From Cupriavidus consociatus (lineage in GTDB: Bacteria > Pseudomonadota > Gammaproteobacteria > Burkholderiales > Burkholderiaceae): DNA of 64,000 nucleotides. The notes under the pieces were generated by a model that was given only the letters and a program-made list of their open reading frames with translations, had not been told where the DNA came from and did no database searches. The DNA lies in assembly GCF_017814975.1 (NCBI RefSeq), contig NZ_JAGIQA010000010.1, positions 1 through 64,000 of the forward strand, written 5' to 3'. The position numbers were made by a program, and so were the translations under genes. Below are positions 36,833 to 47,625 of this stretch, piece by piece (position 1 is the first letter of the stretch; each line of letters opens with the position of its first letter).

Positions 36833-37336
36833 TTACTTCGATTGGCCCAGTTTGGCCAGCGCGTCGCCGGTAACGCGGCAAATGCGCCAGTCAGGCAACA
36901 CGTCGGCGCCCATAGCCCGATAGAAGTCGATCGACGGCTGGTTCCAGTCCAGCACCGACCACTCGAAACGGCCGCAACCGCGCTCGAGCGCCAGCGCGGC
37001 CAAGTGCTGCAGCAACGCCCTGCCCAGTCCATGGCCGCGCCATGCCGGGTCGACATACAGGTCTTCCAGGTACAGGCCGGGTTTGGCGAGGAAGGTGGAA
37101 AAGTTGTGGAAGAACAGGGCGAACCCCACCGCCTTGGGCGCGCCGTCGGCCTCGACTTCGACCAGCACCGCCTCGGCGTGTGGCGTGGCGCCGAACAGCG
37201 CTCCCTCGATCTTTTGCGGCGTGGCTTCGACGATATGCGTCAGCTTCTCGTACTCGGCCAGCGCCAGGATCAGGTTGAACAGGGTTTCGCTGTCGGCAGC
37301 GGTGGCGGGGCGCAGGGTGAAGGCGGGGCTGGACAT
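36833..37336 (-). CDS. GNAT family N-acetyltransferase (diamine acetyltransferase-like)
   Basis: This 167-residue acetyltransferase has motif A LYLEDLYVDPAWRGHGLGRALLQHLA (about 91-116, with R-G-H-G-L-G binding acetyl-CoA). The C-terminal CGRFEWSVLDWNQPSIDFYRAMGA resembles spermidine/spermine-type and thialysine acetyltransferases (WxVLDWN). The true acceptor is unknown; a polyamine or amino acid is likely. It precedes the GntR gene on the minus strand but is separated by the operator region. Confidence 0.87.
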   Translation of the reverse strand: MSSPAFTLRPATAADSETLFNLILALAEYEKLTHIVEATPQKIEGALFGATPHAEAVLVEVEADGAPKAVGFALFFHNFSTFLAKPGLYLEDLYVDPAWRGHGLGRALLQHLAALALERGCGRFEWSVLDWNQPSIDFYRAMGADVLPDWRICRVTGDALAKLGQSK

Positions 37337-37393
37337 GTTCGTGAAGTAGGCAAGAACAGGATCCGTGATTATCGCTTGCGCGTCACATTGCCG

Positions 37394-38362
37394 TCAGTGG
37401 CCGAAATCCGCGAGCTTGCGTACCTCATCGATATAACCGGGCGCGAGGCAGTCCACCACCAGCCGCTCCGGCGTGCTGCGCAGCCAGGTCAGCTGGCGCT
37501 TGCACAGCTGGCGCGTGGCGGCGATGCCGCGCTCGCGCATGGTGTCGAAATCGCACTCGCCGTCGAGGTATTCCCACACCTGCCGGTAGCCGACGCAGCG
37601 AATCGACGGCAGCCCAGGATGCAGGTCCTCGCGTGTGCGCAGGCGGCGGACTTCGTCGATAAAGCCGTTGGCCAGCATGGCGTCGTAGCGCTGCGCGATG
37701 CGCGCATGCAGCGCCAGCCGGTCCGAGGGCTCGAGCGCGATCACGCGGTAGCGCTGGTCGGCGGCACCGGCAAAGGTGCGGCCCTCGGCCTGGCGCGCCA
37801 GCAGCGCCGACATCGGCTGGCCGGAAAGCCGGTGGATTTCGAGCGCCCGCTGGATGCGCTGCGCATCGTTGGGCGCCAGGCGCGCCGCGGTGACGGAGTC
37901 GACTTGCGCCAGCATCGCATGCAGCGCCGGCCAGCCGCGCTCGGCGGCGAGCTGGTCCAGCTCGGCGCGCACGGCGGGGTCGGCCTGCGGCAAGTCGTTC
38001 AGCCCCTGTGTCAGCGCCTTGTAGTAGAGCATGGTGCCGCCCACGATCAGCGGCACGTTGCCGCGCGCGCGGATCTCGCCGATCAGCCGCTCGGCATCGG
38101 TGACGAACTGCGCGGCGGAATAGCTTTCGACCGGGTCGATGATGTCGATCAGGTGGTGCGGCGCCGCGGCCAGTTCTTCGGAGGTGGGCTTGGCGGTGCC
38201 GATGTCCATCTCGCGGTACACCAGCGCGGAGTCCAGGCTGATGATCTCCACCGGCGCGTCGGCCGCCAGCGCCAGCGCGGCGGCGGTCTTGCCCGAGGCG
38301 GTGGGTCCGAGCAGGCAGACCACGGGCGGTGGCTTGGCGGGATCGTCAGGGACGGCGGACAT
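37394..38362 (-). CDS. miaA: tRNA dimethylallyltransferase MiaA
   Basis: MiaA adds an isopentenyl group to A37 of tRNAs that read UNN codons. The 322-residue protein has the P-loop [16 protein letters not shown] (about 16-31), [18 protein letters not shown] with the catalytic aspartate/threonine region, [10 protein letters not shown], and [17 protein letters not shown]. The tRNA-binding [14 protein letters not shown] follows. It lies 30 bases after mutL on the same strand; mutL-miaA is a common operon. Confidence 0.97.
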   Translation of the reverse strand: MSAVPDDPAKPPPVVCLLGPTASGKTAAALALAADAPVEIISLDSALVYREMDIGTAKPTSEELAAAPHHLIDIIDPVESYSAAQFVTDAERLIGEIRARGNVPLIVGGTMLYYKALTQGLNDLPQADPAVRAELDQLAAERGWPALHAMLAQVDSVTAARLAPNDAQRIQRALEIHRLSGQPMSALLARQAEGRTFAGAADQRYRVIALEPSDRLALHARIAQRYDAMLANGFIDEVRRLRTREDLHPGLPSIRCVGYRQVWEYLDGECDFDTMRERGIAATRQLCKRQLTWLRSTPERLVVDCLAPGYIDEVRKLADFGH

Positions 38363-38392
38363 CGTCGGCAGATTAGTGAAGGGGAGGGGCGC

Positions 38393-40357
38393 TTACTGGC
38401 CGCGCAGGAACAGACGGTCCAGCTCGGTCACGGTCAGTTGCACCCAGGTCGGGCGGCCGTGGTTGCACTGGTCGGCGCGCTCGGTCTGTTCCATCTGGCG
38501 CAGCAGCGCGTTCATTTCTTCGACGGTGAGCTTGCGGTTGGCGCGCACTGCGCTGTGGCAGGCCAGCGTGGCCAGCAGTTCGTTGCGGCGCTCGGCCAGC
38601 ACGCGCGAGCCGCCGTAGGCGTGCAGGTCGCGCAGCACGTCGCGCGCCAGCGCTTCGGCGTCGGCCTGCTGCAGCAGCGCGGGCACCGCGCGCACTGCCA
38701 GCGTGGTCGGCGATACCGGCGTGATGTCGAAGCCAAGCAGCGTCAGCGTTTCCTGGTGCTCCTCTGCCGCGCCGATCTCCACCGGGCTGGCTGGCAGCGT
38801 GACCGGGATCAGCAGCGGCTGCACGGCCAGGTCGCGCGCATCCAGGCCGGCCTTGATCTGCTCGTAGAGGATGCGCTCGTGGGCGGCGTGCATGTCCACC
38901 AGCACCAGTCCGCGCGCATTCTGCGCCAGCACATAGATGCCGTGCAGCTGGGCGATGGCGTAGCCGAGCGGGTGGTCGTCGGTGGCGTCTGCCGCGTCGG
39001 CGGAGGCCGGCGGCAGGCGGTCGAGCAGGCCTGGCGGTTCGTCGGCGCGCGCCGCTTGAGCGTCGGCCAGCCAGGCGGGCGGCTGCGCCGGAGTGCCCGG
39101 AAAAGCGCCGTACGGGCGCGGCGCCGGCGCGGTCGCGTCGCGCACCATGCCGAGGTAGGCCTGGCGCGGCTGCGCAATGCCGAGCTCGGTCTGCCGCGCC
39201 GCGGAGTAGTTGACCCACTGGCTGCCACCACCAACGCTGCCGCCGCCGAATGACGGTCGCGCGCCCGAGGGTGCCGCGGGCGGCAGCCGGATCTCGCCGT
39301 CGTCATCGGTATGCAGGCTGTCGCCGTTCTCGCCGGCCTGGCGTGCCAGGCTGCGCTGCACCGCGTGATAGATGAACTGGTGCACCGCGCGCGATTCGCG
39401 GAAGCGCACTTCGATCTTGGACGGGTGCACATTGACGTCGACCATTTCCGGCGGCAGGTCCAGGCACAGCACGTACGACGGGAAACGGTCGCCGTGCAGC
39501 ACGTCCTGGTAGGCGCTGCGCACCGCGTGGTTGAGCAGCTTGTCGCGCACGAAGCGGCCGTTGACGAAGAAGTACTGCTGGTCGGGCCGCCCGCGCGACG
39601 CGGTGGGCAGGCCGGCAAAACCGTACACATGCAGCGTGTCGGCCTGTTCGTCCAGAGGCAGCCGCGCCCGCGCGAAGTCCGCGCCCAGCACCTGCGCGGT
39701 CCGGTTGGCGACGTCGCCGGCGTTCCAGTGTTCCAGCGGCTTGCCATTGTGGTGGACCGAGATGGCCACGTCGGGCCGTGCCAGTGCCGCCCGGCGCACC
39801 ATCTCCAGGCAATGTCCGAGTTCGGTTTGCTCGGACTTCAGGAACTTTCGACGCGCTGGCGTGTTGAAGTAGAGATGCTGCACGTCGACCGTGGTGCCGA
39901 TCCCGCCAGACGCGGGCTGTACGGTGCCGGTGTCGGCACTGACCTGCGTGGCATGGGCGTCGCCCGCGGTGCGGCTGGTCAGCGCAAGCTGGGAAACCGA
40001 AGCGATCGAGGCCAGCGCCTCGCCGCGGAAACCCAGTGTCAGGACCGATTCCAGTTCGTCGAGCGACGCAATCTTGCTGGTGGCGTGGCGCATCAGCGCC
40101 ACCGGCAACTCGGCGGCGGGGATGCCGCAGCCGTTGTCTGTGATGACGATGCGCCGCACGCCGCCTTCTTCCAGCCGGATGCCCAGCTGCGTGGCCCCGG
40201 CGTCCAGCGCGTTTTCCAGCAGCTCCTTGACCACCGAGGCCGGGCGCTCCACCACTTCGCCGGCGGCGATCTGGCTGATGAGCTGGTCTGGCAACGGACG
40301 GATCGGACGCGGCAGCTGAGTGGTGCGAAGGGGGCTTTGGCTGGCGGAATCGGGCAT
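38393..40357 (-). CDS. mutL: DNA mismatch repair protein MutL (endonuclease type)
   Basis: MutL couples MutS mismatch recognition to strand removal. The 654-residue protein starts at ATG 40357. The GHKL ATPase shows ELLENALDAGATQ, TDNGCGIPAAEL and LGFRGEALASIASVS. The C-terminal domain carries DMHAAHERILYE, which fits the DQHA(x)2E(x)4E metal-binding endonuclease motif with Q to M. ACHSAVRANRKL and CNHGRPTWVQL complete the nuclease-type domain. This implies latent nicking activity, as in bacteria that lack MutH. A Pro/Ala-rich linker separates the domains. Confidence 0.95.
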   Translation of the reverse strand: MPDSASQSPLRTTQLPRPIRPLPDQLISQIAAGEVVERPASVVKELLENALDAGATQLGIRLEEGGVRRIVITDNGCGIPAAELPVALMRHATSKIASLDELESVLTLGFRGEALASIASVSQLALTSRTAGDAHATQVSADTGTVQPASGGIGTTVDVQHLYFNTPARRKFLKSEQTELGHCLEMVRRAALARPDVAISVHHNGKPLEHWNAGDVANRTAQVLGADFARARLPLDEQADTLHVYGFAGLPTASRGRPDQQYFFVNGRFVRDKLLNHAVRSAYQDVLHGDRFPSYVLCLDLPPEMVDVNVHPSKIEVRFRESRAVHQFIYHAVQRSLARQAGENGDSLHTDDDGEIRLPPAAPSGARPSFGGGSVGGGSQWVNYSAARQTELGIAQPRQAYLGMVRDATAPAPRPYGAFPGTPAQPPAWLADAQAARADEPPGLLDRLPPASADAADATDDHPLGYAIAQLHGIYVLAQNARGLVLVDMHAAHERILYEQIKAGLDARDLAVQPLLIPVTLPASPVEIGAAEEHQETLTLLGFDITPVSPTTLAVRAVPALLQQADAEALARDVLRDLHAYGGSRVLAERRNELLATLACHSAVRANRKLTVEEMNALLRQMEQTERADQCNHGRPTWVQLTVTELDRLFLRGQ

Positions 40358-40510
40358 CCGGCGATTATACGTGGCCGTCCACGCAGAGTCGGACGCCACT
40401 GGTCCGCGACAAGTGGCGGAAGGGCGCGCCGGCTCTTGTATGATTCAGGCCAAGGTGGCATTGCGCCGCGTAGACTTGTTTGCAGTCAACCAACCAAATC
40501 GGGGAACGAC

Positions 40511-41176
40511 TTGGAATTCGCTTTGCAGCTCATCGACATGCTGGTCCATGTCGACAAATACCTCGGCACCGTCATCGACCAGTATGGCCACTGGGTGTAT
40601 GCGATCCTGTTCCTGATCGTGTTCGCCGAAACCGGGCTGGTGGTCCTGCCGTTCCTGCCGGGCGACTCGCTGCTGTTTATCGCCGGCGCCTTCTGCGCCA
40701 CCGGCGCCATGAACGAATGGGCGCTGGTGGGCCTGCTGCTGGTGGCGGCCATCACTGGCAATACCGTCAACTACTGGGTGGGCAGCTGGATCGGGCCCAA
40801 GGTATTCGACCACAAGTGGCGCTTCCTGGACCAGGATGCGCTGCGCCGCACCCATGATTTCTATGAGCGGCACGGCGGCAAGACACTGGTGATGGCGCGT
40901 TTCGTGCCGATCGTGCGCACCTTCGCGCCGTTCGTTGCCGGCGTGTCGCAGATGACGTTCGCGCGGTTCCAGATGTTCAACGTGCTCGGCGCGCTGGCCT
41001 GGGTGGTCGGGCTGGTCTTTGCCGGCTACTTCTTCGGCAACCTGCCGTTCATCAAGCAGTACCTGAACCTGATCGTGCTGGCGGGGATCGGCGCGGCGGT
41101 GGTGCCGCTGTTGCTGGGCGGACTGTGGAAGCTGGTGCGCGGCAATCGCCGCCGGCCCTCGCGCGTGGAGCGCTGA
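40511..41176 (+). CDS. DedA family membrane protein
   Basis: This 221-residue inner-membrane protein starts at TTG 40511 behind GGGGAACG; ATG 40538 would remove nine conserved-looking residues. It shows the DedA/SNARE-associated features FAETGLVVLPFLPGDSLLFIAGAF, the ITGNTVNYWVGSWIG stretch, and FYERHGGKTLVMARFVPIVRTFAPFVAG. The latter contains the conserved arginines. DedA proteins are proposed phospholipid scramblases or flippases and proton-dependent transporters that support membrane homeostasis. It diverges from mutL. Confidence 0.9.
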   Translation: MEFALQLIDMLVHVDKYLGTVIDQYGHWVYAILFLIVFAETGLVVLPFLPGDSLLFIAGAFCATGAMNEWALVGLLLVAAITGNTVNYWVGSWIGPKVFDHKWRFLDQDALRRTHDFYERHGGKTLVMARFVPIVRTFAPFVAGVSQMTFARFQMFNVLGALAWVVGLVFAGYFFGNLPFIKQYLNLIVLAGIGAAVVPLLLGGLWKLVRGNRRRPSRVER

Positions 41177-41204
41177 AGCGCCTGCCTGAGCTGGCGCAGC
41201 CTCG

Positions 41205-42053
41205 TCAGTTGAGGCTGCGACTCATCATGCGCAGTGCCGGCATGCGCTCGCGGATCTGGCCGATATCGGCGGCATCGGGACGCGCCTGCATATACGCTTC
41301 CAGATCGGCCAGCGCCGGCCGGAAGCACTCCAGGTTGGCATACGCCAGCCCGCGGTCGCGCACTTCCTCGATCGAACCCGGCAGCAGGATCACCAGACGG
41401 TTCTGCACCGCCAGCAGCCGCTGCCAGCGTGACTCCTGCAGGTAGATCGCCTTCAGGTTGCGCAGCATGCGCGCGATGATCTCGCGATGGCTGGCCGCGC
41501 GCAGGAACAGGCCCAGCGGCACCTGGCCGGAGTCGGTGATGCCTTCGCGCTCCAGGTACGGGTCCAGCATTTCCTGCAGCTGCTCCTTCGACAGGGTTTC
41601 GCCCGTCAGCGGGTCCAGGATCACCTCGCCCGCGGGGATGGTCATGCGCAGCAGGAAATGATTGGGAAACGACACCCCCTTGAGGGGCAGGCCGATCTGC
41701 TGGCCCAGCTCCATGAACAGCACCGCCAGCGAGATCGGGATGCCGCGGCGCTGCCGCACCACCACGTTCAGGTACGAGTTGTCCGGATCGTAGTAGTCGT
41801 TCGCGTTCGGGCCAAAGCCCAGGTCGCGGTAGAAGAAATGATTCAGCAGCCGCAGCCGCTGGATTGCCGGCGTGCCTTCGGCGATCCGCCGCTTCAGGCG
41901 CAGCGCCAGCACGTCGAGTGCGGCAAGTTCGGCCTGCAGGTCCAGGTCCGGATAGGCATCCTGCGCGATGGACAGTGCGGTCTCGGTCAGCGGGATGCCG
42001 TTTTCGTCGGCCACGAGGCTGGCGAAGTAATCCAGGACTTTGGTGGATGTCAT
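41205..42053 (-). CDS. SirB1 family protein (transglutaminase-like plus TPR)
   Basis: This 282-residue cytoplasmic protein starts at ATG 42053. The N-terminal transglutaminase-like core shows LNHFFYRDLGFGPNANDYYDPDNSYLNVVVRQRRGIPISLAVLFMELG and FPNHFLLRM. The cysteine of true transglutaminases is absent (the GIPISLAV position has S), so catalysis is doubtful. The C-terminal part has TPR-like helices (LAYANLECFRPALADLEAYMQARP). Family role is poorly known. It is 53 bases downstream of murJ. Confidence 0.87.
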   Translation of the reverse strand: MTSTKVLDYFASLVADENGIPLTETALSIAQDAYPDLDLQAELAALDVLALRLKRRIAEGTPAIQRLRLLNHFFYRDLGFGPNANDYYDPDNSYLNVVVRQRRGIPISLAVLFMELGQQIGLPLKGVSFPNHFLLRMTIPAGEVILDPLTGETLSKEQLQEMLDPYLEREGITDSGQVPLGLFLRAASHREIIARMLRNLKAIYLQESRWQRLLAVQNRLVILLPGSIEEVRDRGLAYANLECFRPALADLEAYMQARPDAADIGQIRERMPALRMMSRSLN

Positions 42054-42105
42054 ATCGGATTCCCGGTGCGGCCAGGGGCGCCGCGCGCAGCGTGGGTCAC
42101 CACGC

Positions 42106-43656
<1,551 letters not shown>

Positions 43657-43857
43657 GGTGTGGATCGGAGCGGGACGGTGGATCGGTGCGGGCGCGGGCC
43701 GCCGGGGGGCGTGTGCCGGACGTGGCCCGGGACGCCTGTCAGACGTGGGCAACGCGGTAAAGTTGCCGGCTCGCCACGCGCACCGGCGCGATGTGGCGCA
43801 TATTATACGGATCGCCTGTCGCAGGCCCCCGCACGCGTCGGCAAAGTCCCAGCGGTC

Positions 43858-43887
43858 TTGCGCCGCGAGTCAGCATCTGTGTATAAT
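43858..43887 (+). promoter_or_regulatory. Probable sigma-70 promoter of rpsT
   Basis: TTGCGC (43858-43863), an 18-base spacer and a perfect TATAAT (43882-43887) lie about 120 bases before rpsT and point towards it. The leader of roughly 115 bases could carry S20 autoregulation, but I see no clear structure. Confidence 0.65.
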
Positions 43888-44007
43888 TGCCGATTCACAA
43901 GGACAGTTGCGTTCCGGATTCGTGTGTCAGTGCATCCCGGGTCGCTCGATATGACTTAATTGTTGTGTCCCCCGCGGCACGCATCTGAATTCAGGATATT
44001 TTTCGAC

Positions 44008-44274
44008 ATGGCAAATTCCGCACAAGCCCGCAAGCGCGCCCGCCAGGCCGTTGCCCAGAACGCTCACAACTCCAGCCTGCGCTCGCGTCTGCGCACCGCC
44101 GTCAAGGCCGTCCGCAAGGCCATCGACGCCGGCGACAAGGCTGCCGCCGCTGAAGTGTTCAAGAACTCGCAAGCTGTGATCGACAGCATCGCCGACAAGA
44201 AGATCGTGCACAAGAACAAGGCCGCACGTCACAAGTCGCGCCTGTCGGCCGCCATCAAGGCCATGGCTGCCTGA
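44008..44274 (+). CDS. rpsT: 30S ribosomal protein S20
   Basis: S20 is an 88-residue, lysine/arginine/alanine-rich protein that binds 16S rRNA early in 30S assembly. The sequence [20 protein letters not shown] and the C-terminal [19 protein letters not shown] are typical. It is monocistronic, with a promoter upstream and a strong terminator downstream. The location next to divergent murJ is common. Confidence 0.98.
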   Translation: MANSAQARKRARQAVAQNAHNSSLRSRLRTAVKAVRKAIDAGDKAAAAEVFKNSQAVIDSIADKKIVHKNKAARHKSRLSAAIKAMAA

Positions 44275-44331
44275 TAGTTGCCAGGCCGCTGCGGCGGCCC
44301 GGCAGCGGCGGAGCTTCGGTTCCGCCAAACA

Positions 44332-44365
44332 AAAAAGCTCGTCATCCGACGAGCTTTTTGCTTTT
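44332..44365. terminator. Bidirectional terminator between rpsT and the DUF3579 gene
   Basis: AAAAAGCTCGTC (44332-44343) pairs with GACGAGCTTTTT (44348-44359) across a 4-base loop. A and T runs on the two sides let it serve both convergent genes. Confidence 0.9.
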
Positions 44366-44413
44366 CTGGTGAGCCATCTGCCGGCGCCTGTCTTCTGGCG
44401 CCTTGTCGCGATG

Positions 44414-44713
44414 TCATTCGAGCGAGCAGGCCTCGACCAGTTGCAGGTTGTTGTCGCGCGCAAAGTTCAGCACGAAATCCAGCGCCTTGGGTTCGATATC
44501 GCGCAGCCGCACATCCACCACCACGCATTTGACGTTGCCGGCGAAGATGGGGCGCACGTAGGGGGAATAGGTCAGGCGGGGATCGCCGGTGTCGCCTTCG
44601 GGGCGGAACTGCGCCATCACGCCGCACAGTCGCTCGGCCCAGTCGCTCGGTCGGAAGGTCTTGCCTTCCTTGGTAATGCCTTGGATAAAGTATTCGCGAA
44701 CGTTGGGGTTCAT
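44414..44713 (-). CDS. DUF3579 family protein
   Basis: This is a 99-residue protein of unknown function found in beta-proteobacteria. I took ATG 44713 (MNPNVREYFIQGIT); a longer frame to 44851 is Arg/Pro-rich and unlikely. The sequence is compact with a possible alpha/beta fold (EGKTFRPSDWAERLCGVMAQF, then YVRPIFAGNVKCVVVDVRLRDIEP). There is no signal peptide or membrane segment. It diverges from argF across a 428-base region that contains a shared palindrome. No activity can be proposed. Confidence 0.83.
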   Translation of the reverse strand: MNPNVREYFIQGITKEGKTFRPSDWAERLCGVMAQFRPEGDTGDPRLTYSPYVRPIFAGNVKCVVVDVRLRDIEPKALDFVLNFARDNNLQLVEACSLE

Positions 44714-44912
44714 GAGGCTGGACACTGCGGGTGAGGCGACGACTCGACGGTTAAACCCGCGGAAACGGGCGCCCGTTTGACGCGGCTGGTGCGCGTTTGG
44801 TTCGCGCTTTTTCCGGCCGGGAAGGCGGGGCGTCGGTGTCTGCGGGGGCACTTTTGATGCCGGCGGCGCGCAGCGGCAAGGGTATGCCGGGGCCCCGCGT
44901 GAATCAGCGAGT

Positions 44913-44937
44913 ATTATATCTTATATAAGACTTGCGC
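44913..44937. promoter_or_regulatory. Palindrome TCTTATATAAGA with TTGCGC, probable operator/promoter
   Basis: A perfect 12-bp palindrome (44919-44930) followed by CTTGCGC recurs upstream of icd (49804-49829). On the minus strand a TATAAT -10 box (44913-44918) lies directly next to it, so it would sit in the promoter spacer of the DUF3579 gene. The 428-base gap also contains TATGAT at 45031-45036 as a possible argF -10 box. Nothing else is recognisable in the gap. Confidence 0.6.
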
Positions 44938-45141
44938 ATAAGGGCTGAATCCTGTCAGGAACCTGTCAACGCGGCCGGGGCGGCGCCTGTCACGGGTTGT
45001 CCCGGGCTGGGCAAAGCAGAAATAATCCCTTATGATTCTTGCAGTTAAATTGCGTATGCGACGCGAAAGGCGGCTCCGCGGCACGCTCAGGTCATGACAT
45101 TTCATGACGGCGCGCCCCCACCGAGCCGCCTTCTTTGTTTT

Positions 45142-46065
45142 ATGAGCCCAACCCCGATCAAGCATTACCTCCAGTTCAGCGACTTCACTCCCGACGAGTA
45201 CGAGTACCTGCTGGACCGCGCGCGGATCCTGAAGGCCAAGTTCAAGAACTACGAGACCTGGCACCCGCTGCATGACCGCACGCTGGCCATGATCTTCGAG
45301 AAGAATTCCACGCGTACGCGCCTGTCGTTCGAAGCGGGCATCCACCAGCTGGGCGGCCATGCGGTGTTCCTGAACACCCGCGACTCGCAGCTGGGCCGCG
45401 GCGAGCCGATCGAGGATGCGGCGCAGGTGATCTCGCGCATGGTCGACATCATCATGATCCGCACCTTTGGCCAGGACATCATCGACCGCTTTGCCGCGCA
45501 CTCGCGCGTGCCGGTGATCAACGGGCTGACCAACGAATACCACCCGTGCCAGGTGCTGGCCGATATCTTCACCTACATCGAACAGCGCGGCAGCATCCGC
45601 GGCAAGACGGTGGCGTGGATCGGCGATGCCAACAACATGGCCTATACCTGGATCCAGGCGGCCGAGCGCCTGGGCTTCAACTTCCATTTCTCGGCGCCGC
45701 CGGGATACCAGCTCGATCCGGCCATGGTGCCGGCGTCCGCCGCCAGCCTGGTCAAGGTTTTCGAGGATCCCCTCACCGCCTGCCAGGGCGCGAGCCTGGT
45801 CACCACCGACGTCTGGACCAGCATGGGCTTCGAGGCCGAGAACGAAGCCCGCAAGCGCGCCTTCAAGGACTGGATGGTCACCACCGCGATGATGGACCGC
45901 GCCGAGTCCGACGCGCTGTTCATGCACTGCCTGCCGGCGCACCGCGGCGAGGAAGTCGAGGCCGCCGTGATCGACGGCCCCAAGAGTGTGGTCTGGGACG
46001 AGGCGGAAAACCGCCTGCACGTGCAGAAGGCGCTGATGGAATACCTGCTCTGCGGCCGCTACTGA
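45142..46065 (+). CDS. argF: Ornithine carbamoyltransferase
   Basis: ArgF makes citrulline from ornithine and carbamoyl phosphate in arginine synthesis. The 307-residue protein starts at ATG 45142. The carbamoyl-phosphate loop is [13 protein letters not shown] (about 50-62, STRTR). [14 protein letters not shown] and the ornithine-binding [12 protein letters not shown] (HCLP) are present. The ATPase-like or aspartate-transcarbamoylase-specific features are absent. It ends with a terminator 20 bases downstream. Confidence 0.97.
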   Translation: MSPTPIKHYLQFSDFTPDEYEYLLDRARILKAKFKNYETWHPLHDRTLAMIFEKNSTRTRLSFEAGIHQLGGHAVFLNTRDSQLGRGEPIEDAAQVISRMVDIIMIRTFGQDIIDRFAAHSRVPVINGLTNEYHPCQVLADIFTYIEQRGSIRGKTVAWIGDANNMAYTWIQAAERLGFNFHFSAPPGYQLDPAMVPASAASLVKVFEDPLTACQGASLVTTDVWTSMGFEAENEARKRAFKDWMVTTAMMDRAESDALFMHCLPAHRGEEVEAAVIDGPKSVVWDEAENRLHVQKALMEYLLCGRY

Positions 46066-46085
46066 GCGCGCGCGGAGTGAACAGG

Positions 46086-46112
46086 AGAGGGGCCGCGATG
46101 GCCCCTCTTTTT
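46086..46112 (+). terminator. Rho-independent terminator after argF
   Basis: AGAGGGGCC (46086-46094) pairs with GGCCCCTCT (46100-46108) across a 5-base loop and is followed by a T run (TTTT to 46112). It lies about 20 bases after the argF stop. Confidence 0.88.
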
Positions 46113-46144
46113 ACGTCTTAATCAAGACAGTGAAGGAGATGGAA

Positions 46145-46456
46145 GTGAGCCAGTTCGACAACGTATCGGTCGTCAAGAAAGCCAACCTGTATTTCGATGG
46201 CAAGTGCGTGAGCCACACCGTGCTGTTCCCGGACGGCGCCCGCAAGACGCTGGGCGTGATTTTCCCGGCGTCGCTGACGTTCAACACCGGCGCGCCGGAA
46301 ATCATGGAAATCAATGGCGGCAGCTGCCGCGTGCGCCTGGCTGGCGCGGAAGACTGGCAGACCTACGGCGCTGGCCAGCAGTTCGATGTGCCGGGCAACA
46401 GCAGCTTCGACATCGAGGTGCTGGAGACGCTGGACTACGTCTGCCACTTCGGCTGA
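46145..46456 (+). CDS. ppnP: Pyrimidine/purine nucleoside phosphorylase (PpnP, DUF1255)
   Basis: PpnP is a small cupin-fold enzyme that phosphorolyses several nucleosides. I chose GTG 46145 (103 residues), because AAGGAG at 46133-46138 is correctly spaced for it, while GTG 46130 and ATG 46139 lie before or on that site. Conserved cupin strands include [43 protein letters not shown] and [14 protein letters not shown]. It is convergent with murB. Confidence 0.9.
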   Translation: MSQFDNVSVVKKANLYFDGKCVSHTVLFPDGARKTLGVIFPASLTFNTGAPEIMEINGGSCRVRLAGAEDWQTYGAGQQFDVPGNSSFDIEVLETLDYVCHFG

Positions 46457-46483
46457 TCGCCGGACCAGCAGGCGCTACCGGCG

Positions 46484-47494
46484 CTACAGCACCACCGGCT
46501 CGGGCTCGATCCGCACGCCGAAGCGCGCTTCGACGGTATCCGCGATGCGGTTGGCAAGCGCCAGCAGCATCGCGCCGGTGCCGCCGCCATGGTGCACCAG
46601 CACCAGCGCCTGCTTGCCATAGACACCCACCGGGCCGTCGCTGACGCCCTTGAAGCCGCAGCGGTCGATCAGCCAGCCCGCGGCCAGCTTGTAGCTGCCA
46701 TCGGGCTGGGGATAGCTGACCAGGTCGGGATTGGCCTGCAGCAGCGCATCGCGCTGTGCGGTGTTGACCAGCGGGTTCTTGAAGAAGCTGCCGGCGTTGC
46801 CGATCTGCGCGGGGTCGGGCAGCTTGCGCGTTCGGATCGCCACCACCGCGTCGCGAACCGTGGCGGCATCCGGGGCTGGATTGCCGGCCAGCTCGCGCGC
46901 CAGGTCGCCGTAGGACAGTACCGGCTGCCAGGCTTTGGGCAAGCGTAGCGTCACCGAGGTAATGATGTAGCGGCCGGCGCCGGCCTGCTTGAACAGGCTG
47001 TCGCGATAGCCGAAGCCGCACGCGCGCAGGTCCAGCCAGACGAACACGCCGGCATGGCGGTCATAGGCGCGCACGCCTTCGAAGCGGTCACGCAGTTCGA
47101 CCCCATAGGCGCCGATATTCTGGATCGGCGCGGCGCCCGCGGTGCCGGGAATCAGCGCCAGGTTCTCCAGCCCAGGTATGCAATCGGCGATAGTGCGGTT
47201 GACCAGCCCGTTCCAGTTCTCGCCCGCGCCGGCGGTGACCAGCCAGGCGTCATCGGCATCCTCGACCTGGTAGCCCGGGATCTCCATCAGCAGCACCAGC
47301 GCGTCGAGGTCGCGCGTCAGCAACACGTTGCTGCCGCCGCCCAGCACCACCAGCGGCAGGCCATTGGCGCGCGGGTCCGCGAGGGCCTCGGTCAGGTCGG
47401 CTTCGCTGCGCACATGCACGGCGAAGCGCGCGCTCGCATCGAATCCGAATGTATTGTGGCGGCGCAGGGGATAAAATTCGTGGAAATCTGCCAT
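46484..47494 (-). CDS. murB: UDP-N-acetylmuramate dehydrogenase MurB
   Basis: MurB is a flavoprotein that reduces UDP-GlcNAc-enolpyruvate to UDP-MurNAc. The 336-residue protein starts at ATG 47494 and belongs to type I. FAD-binding segments are [14 protein letters not shown] and [27 protein letters not shown]. The catalytic serine is in [11 protein letters not shown] and the conserved C-terminal glutamate in EPEPVVL. It diverges from yajQ with about 130 bases between starts. Confidence 0.96.
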   Translation of the reverse strand: MADFHEFYPLRRHNTFGFDASARFAVHVRSEADLTEALADPRANGLPLVVLGGGSNVLLTRDLDALVLLMEIPGYQVEDADDAWLVTAGAGENWNGLVNRTIADCIPGLENLALIPGTAGAAPIQNIGAYGVELRDRFEGVRAYDRHAGVFVWLDLRACGFGYRDSLFKQAGAGRYIITSVTLRLPKAWQPVLSYGDLARELAGNPAPDAATVRDAVVAIRTRKLPDPAQIGNAGSFFKNPLVNTAQRDALLQANPDLVSYPQPDGSYKLAAGWLIDRCGFKGVSDGPVGVYGKQALVLVHHGGGTGAMLLALANRIADTVEARFGVRIEPEPVVL

Positions 47495-47625
47495 GCAAGG
47501 GGATAGGTGACGCGGCCGCCGCTGTTGGTGAGCGTTGCGGCCCCTGGCTGCGAGGTAGGCCTGAATTATACGGAAGGCGTCGCCAACGGCCGCCTTCCGG
47601 GCATATGGATCACAAGGAGAATGCA

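Noticed and set aside
36176..39253. 1025-codon plus-strand frame over the GntR, GNAT, miaA and mutL genes
   Set aside because: Antisense to four recognisable proteins, low-complexity (Gln/Arg/Gly/Val) and without a ribosome site or domain.
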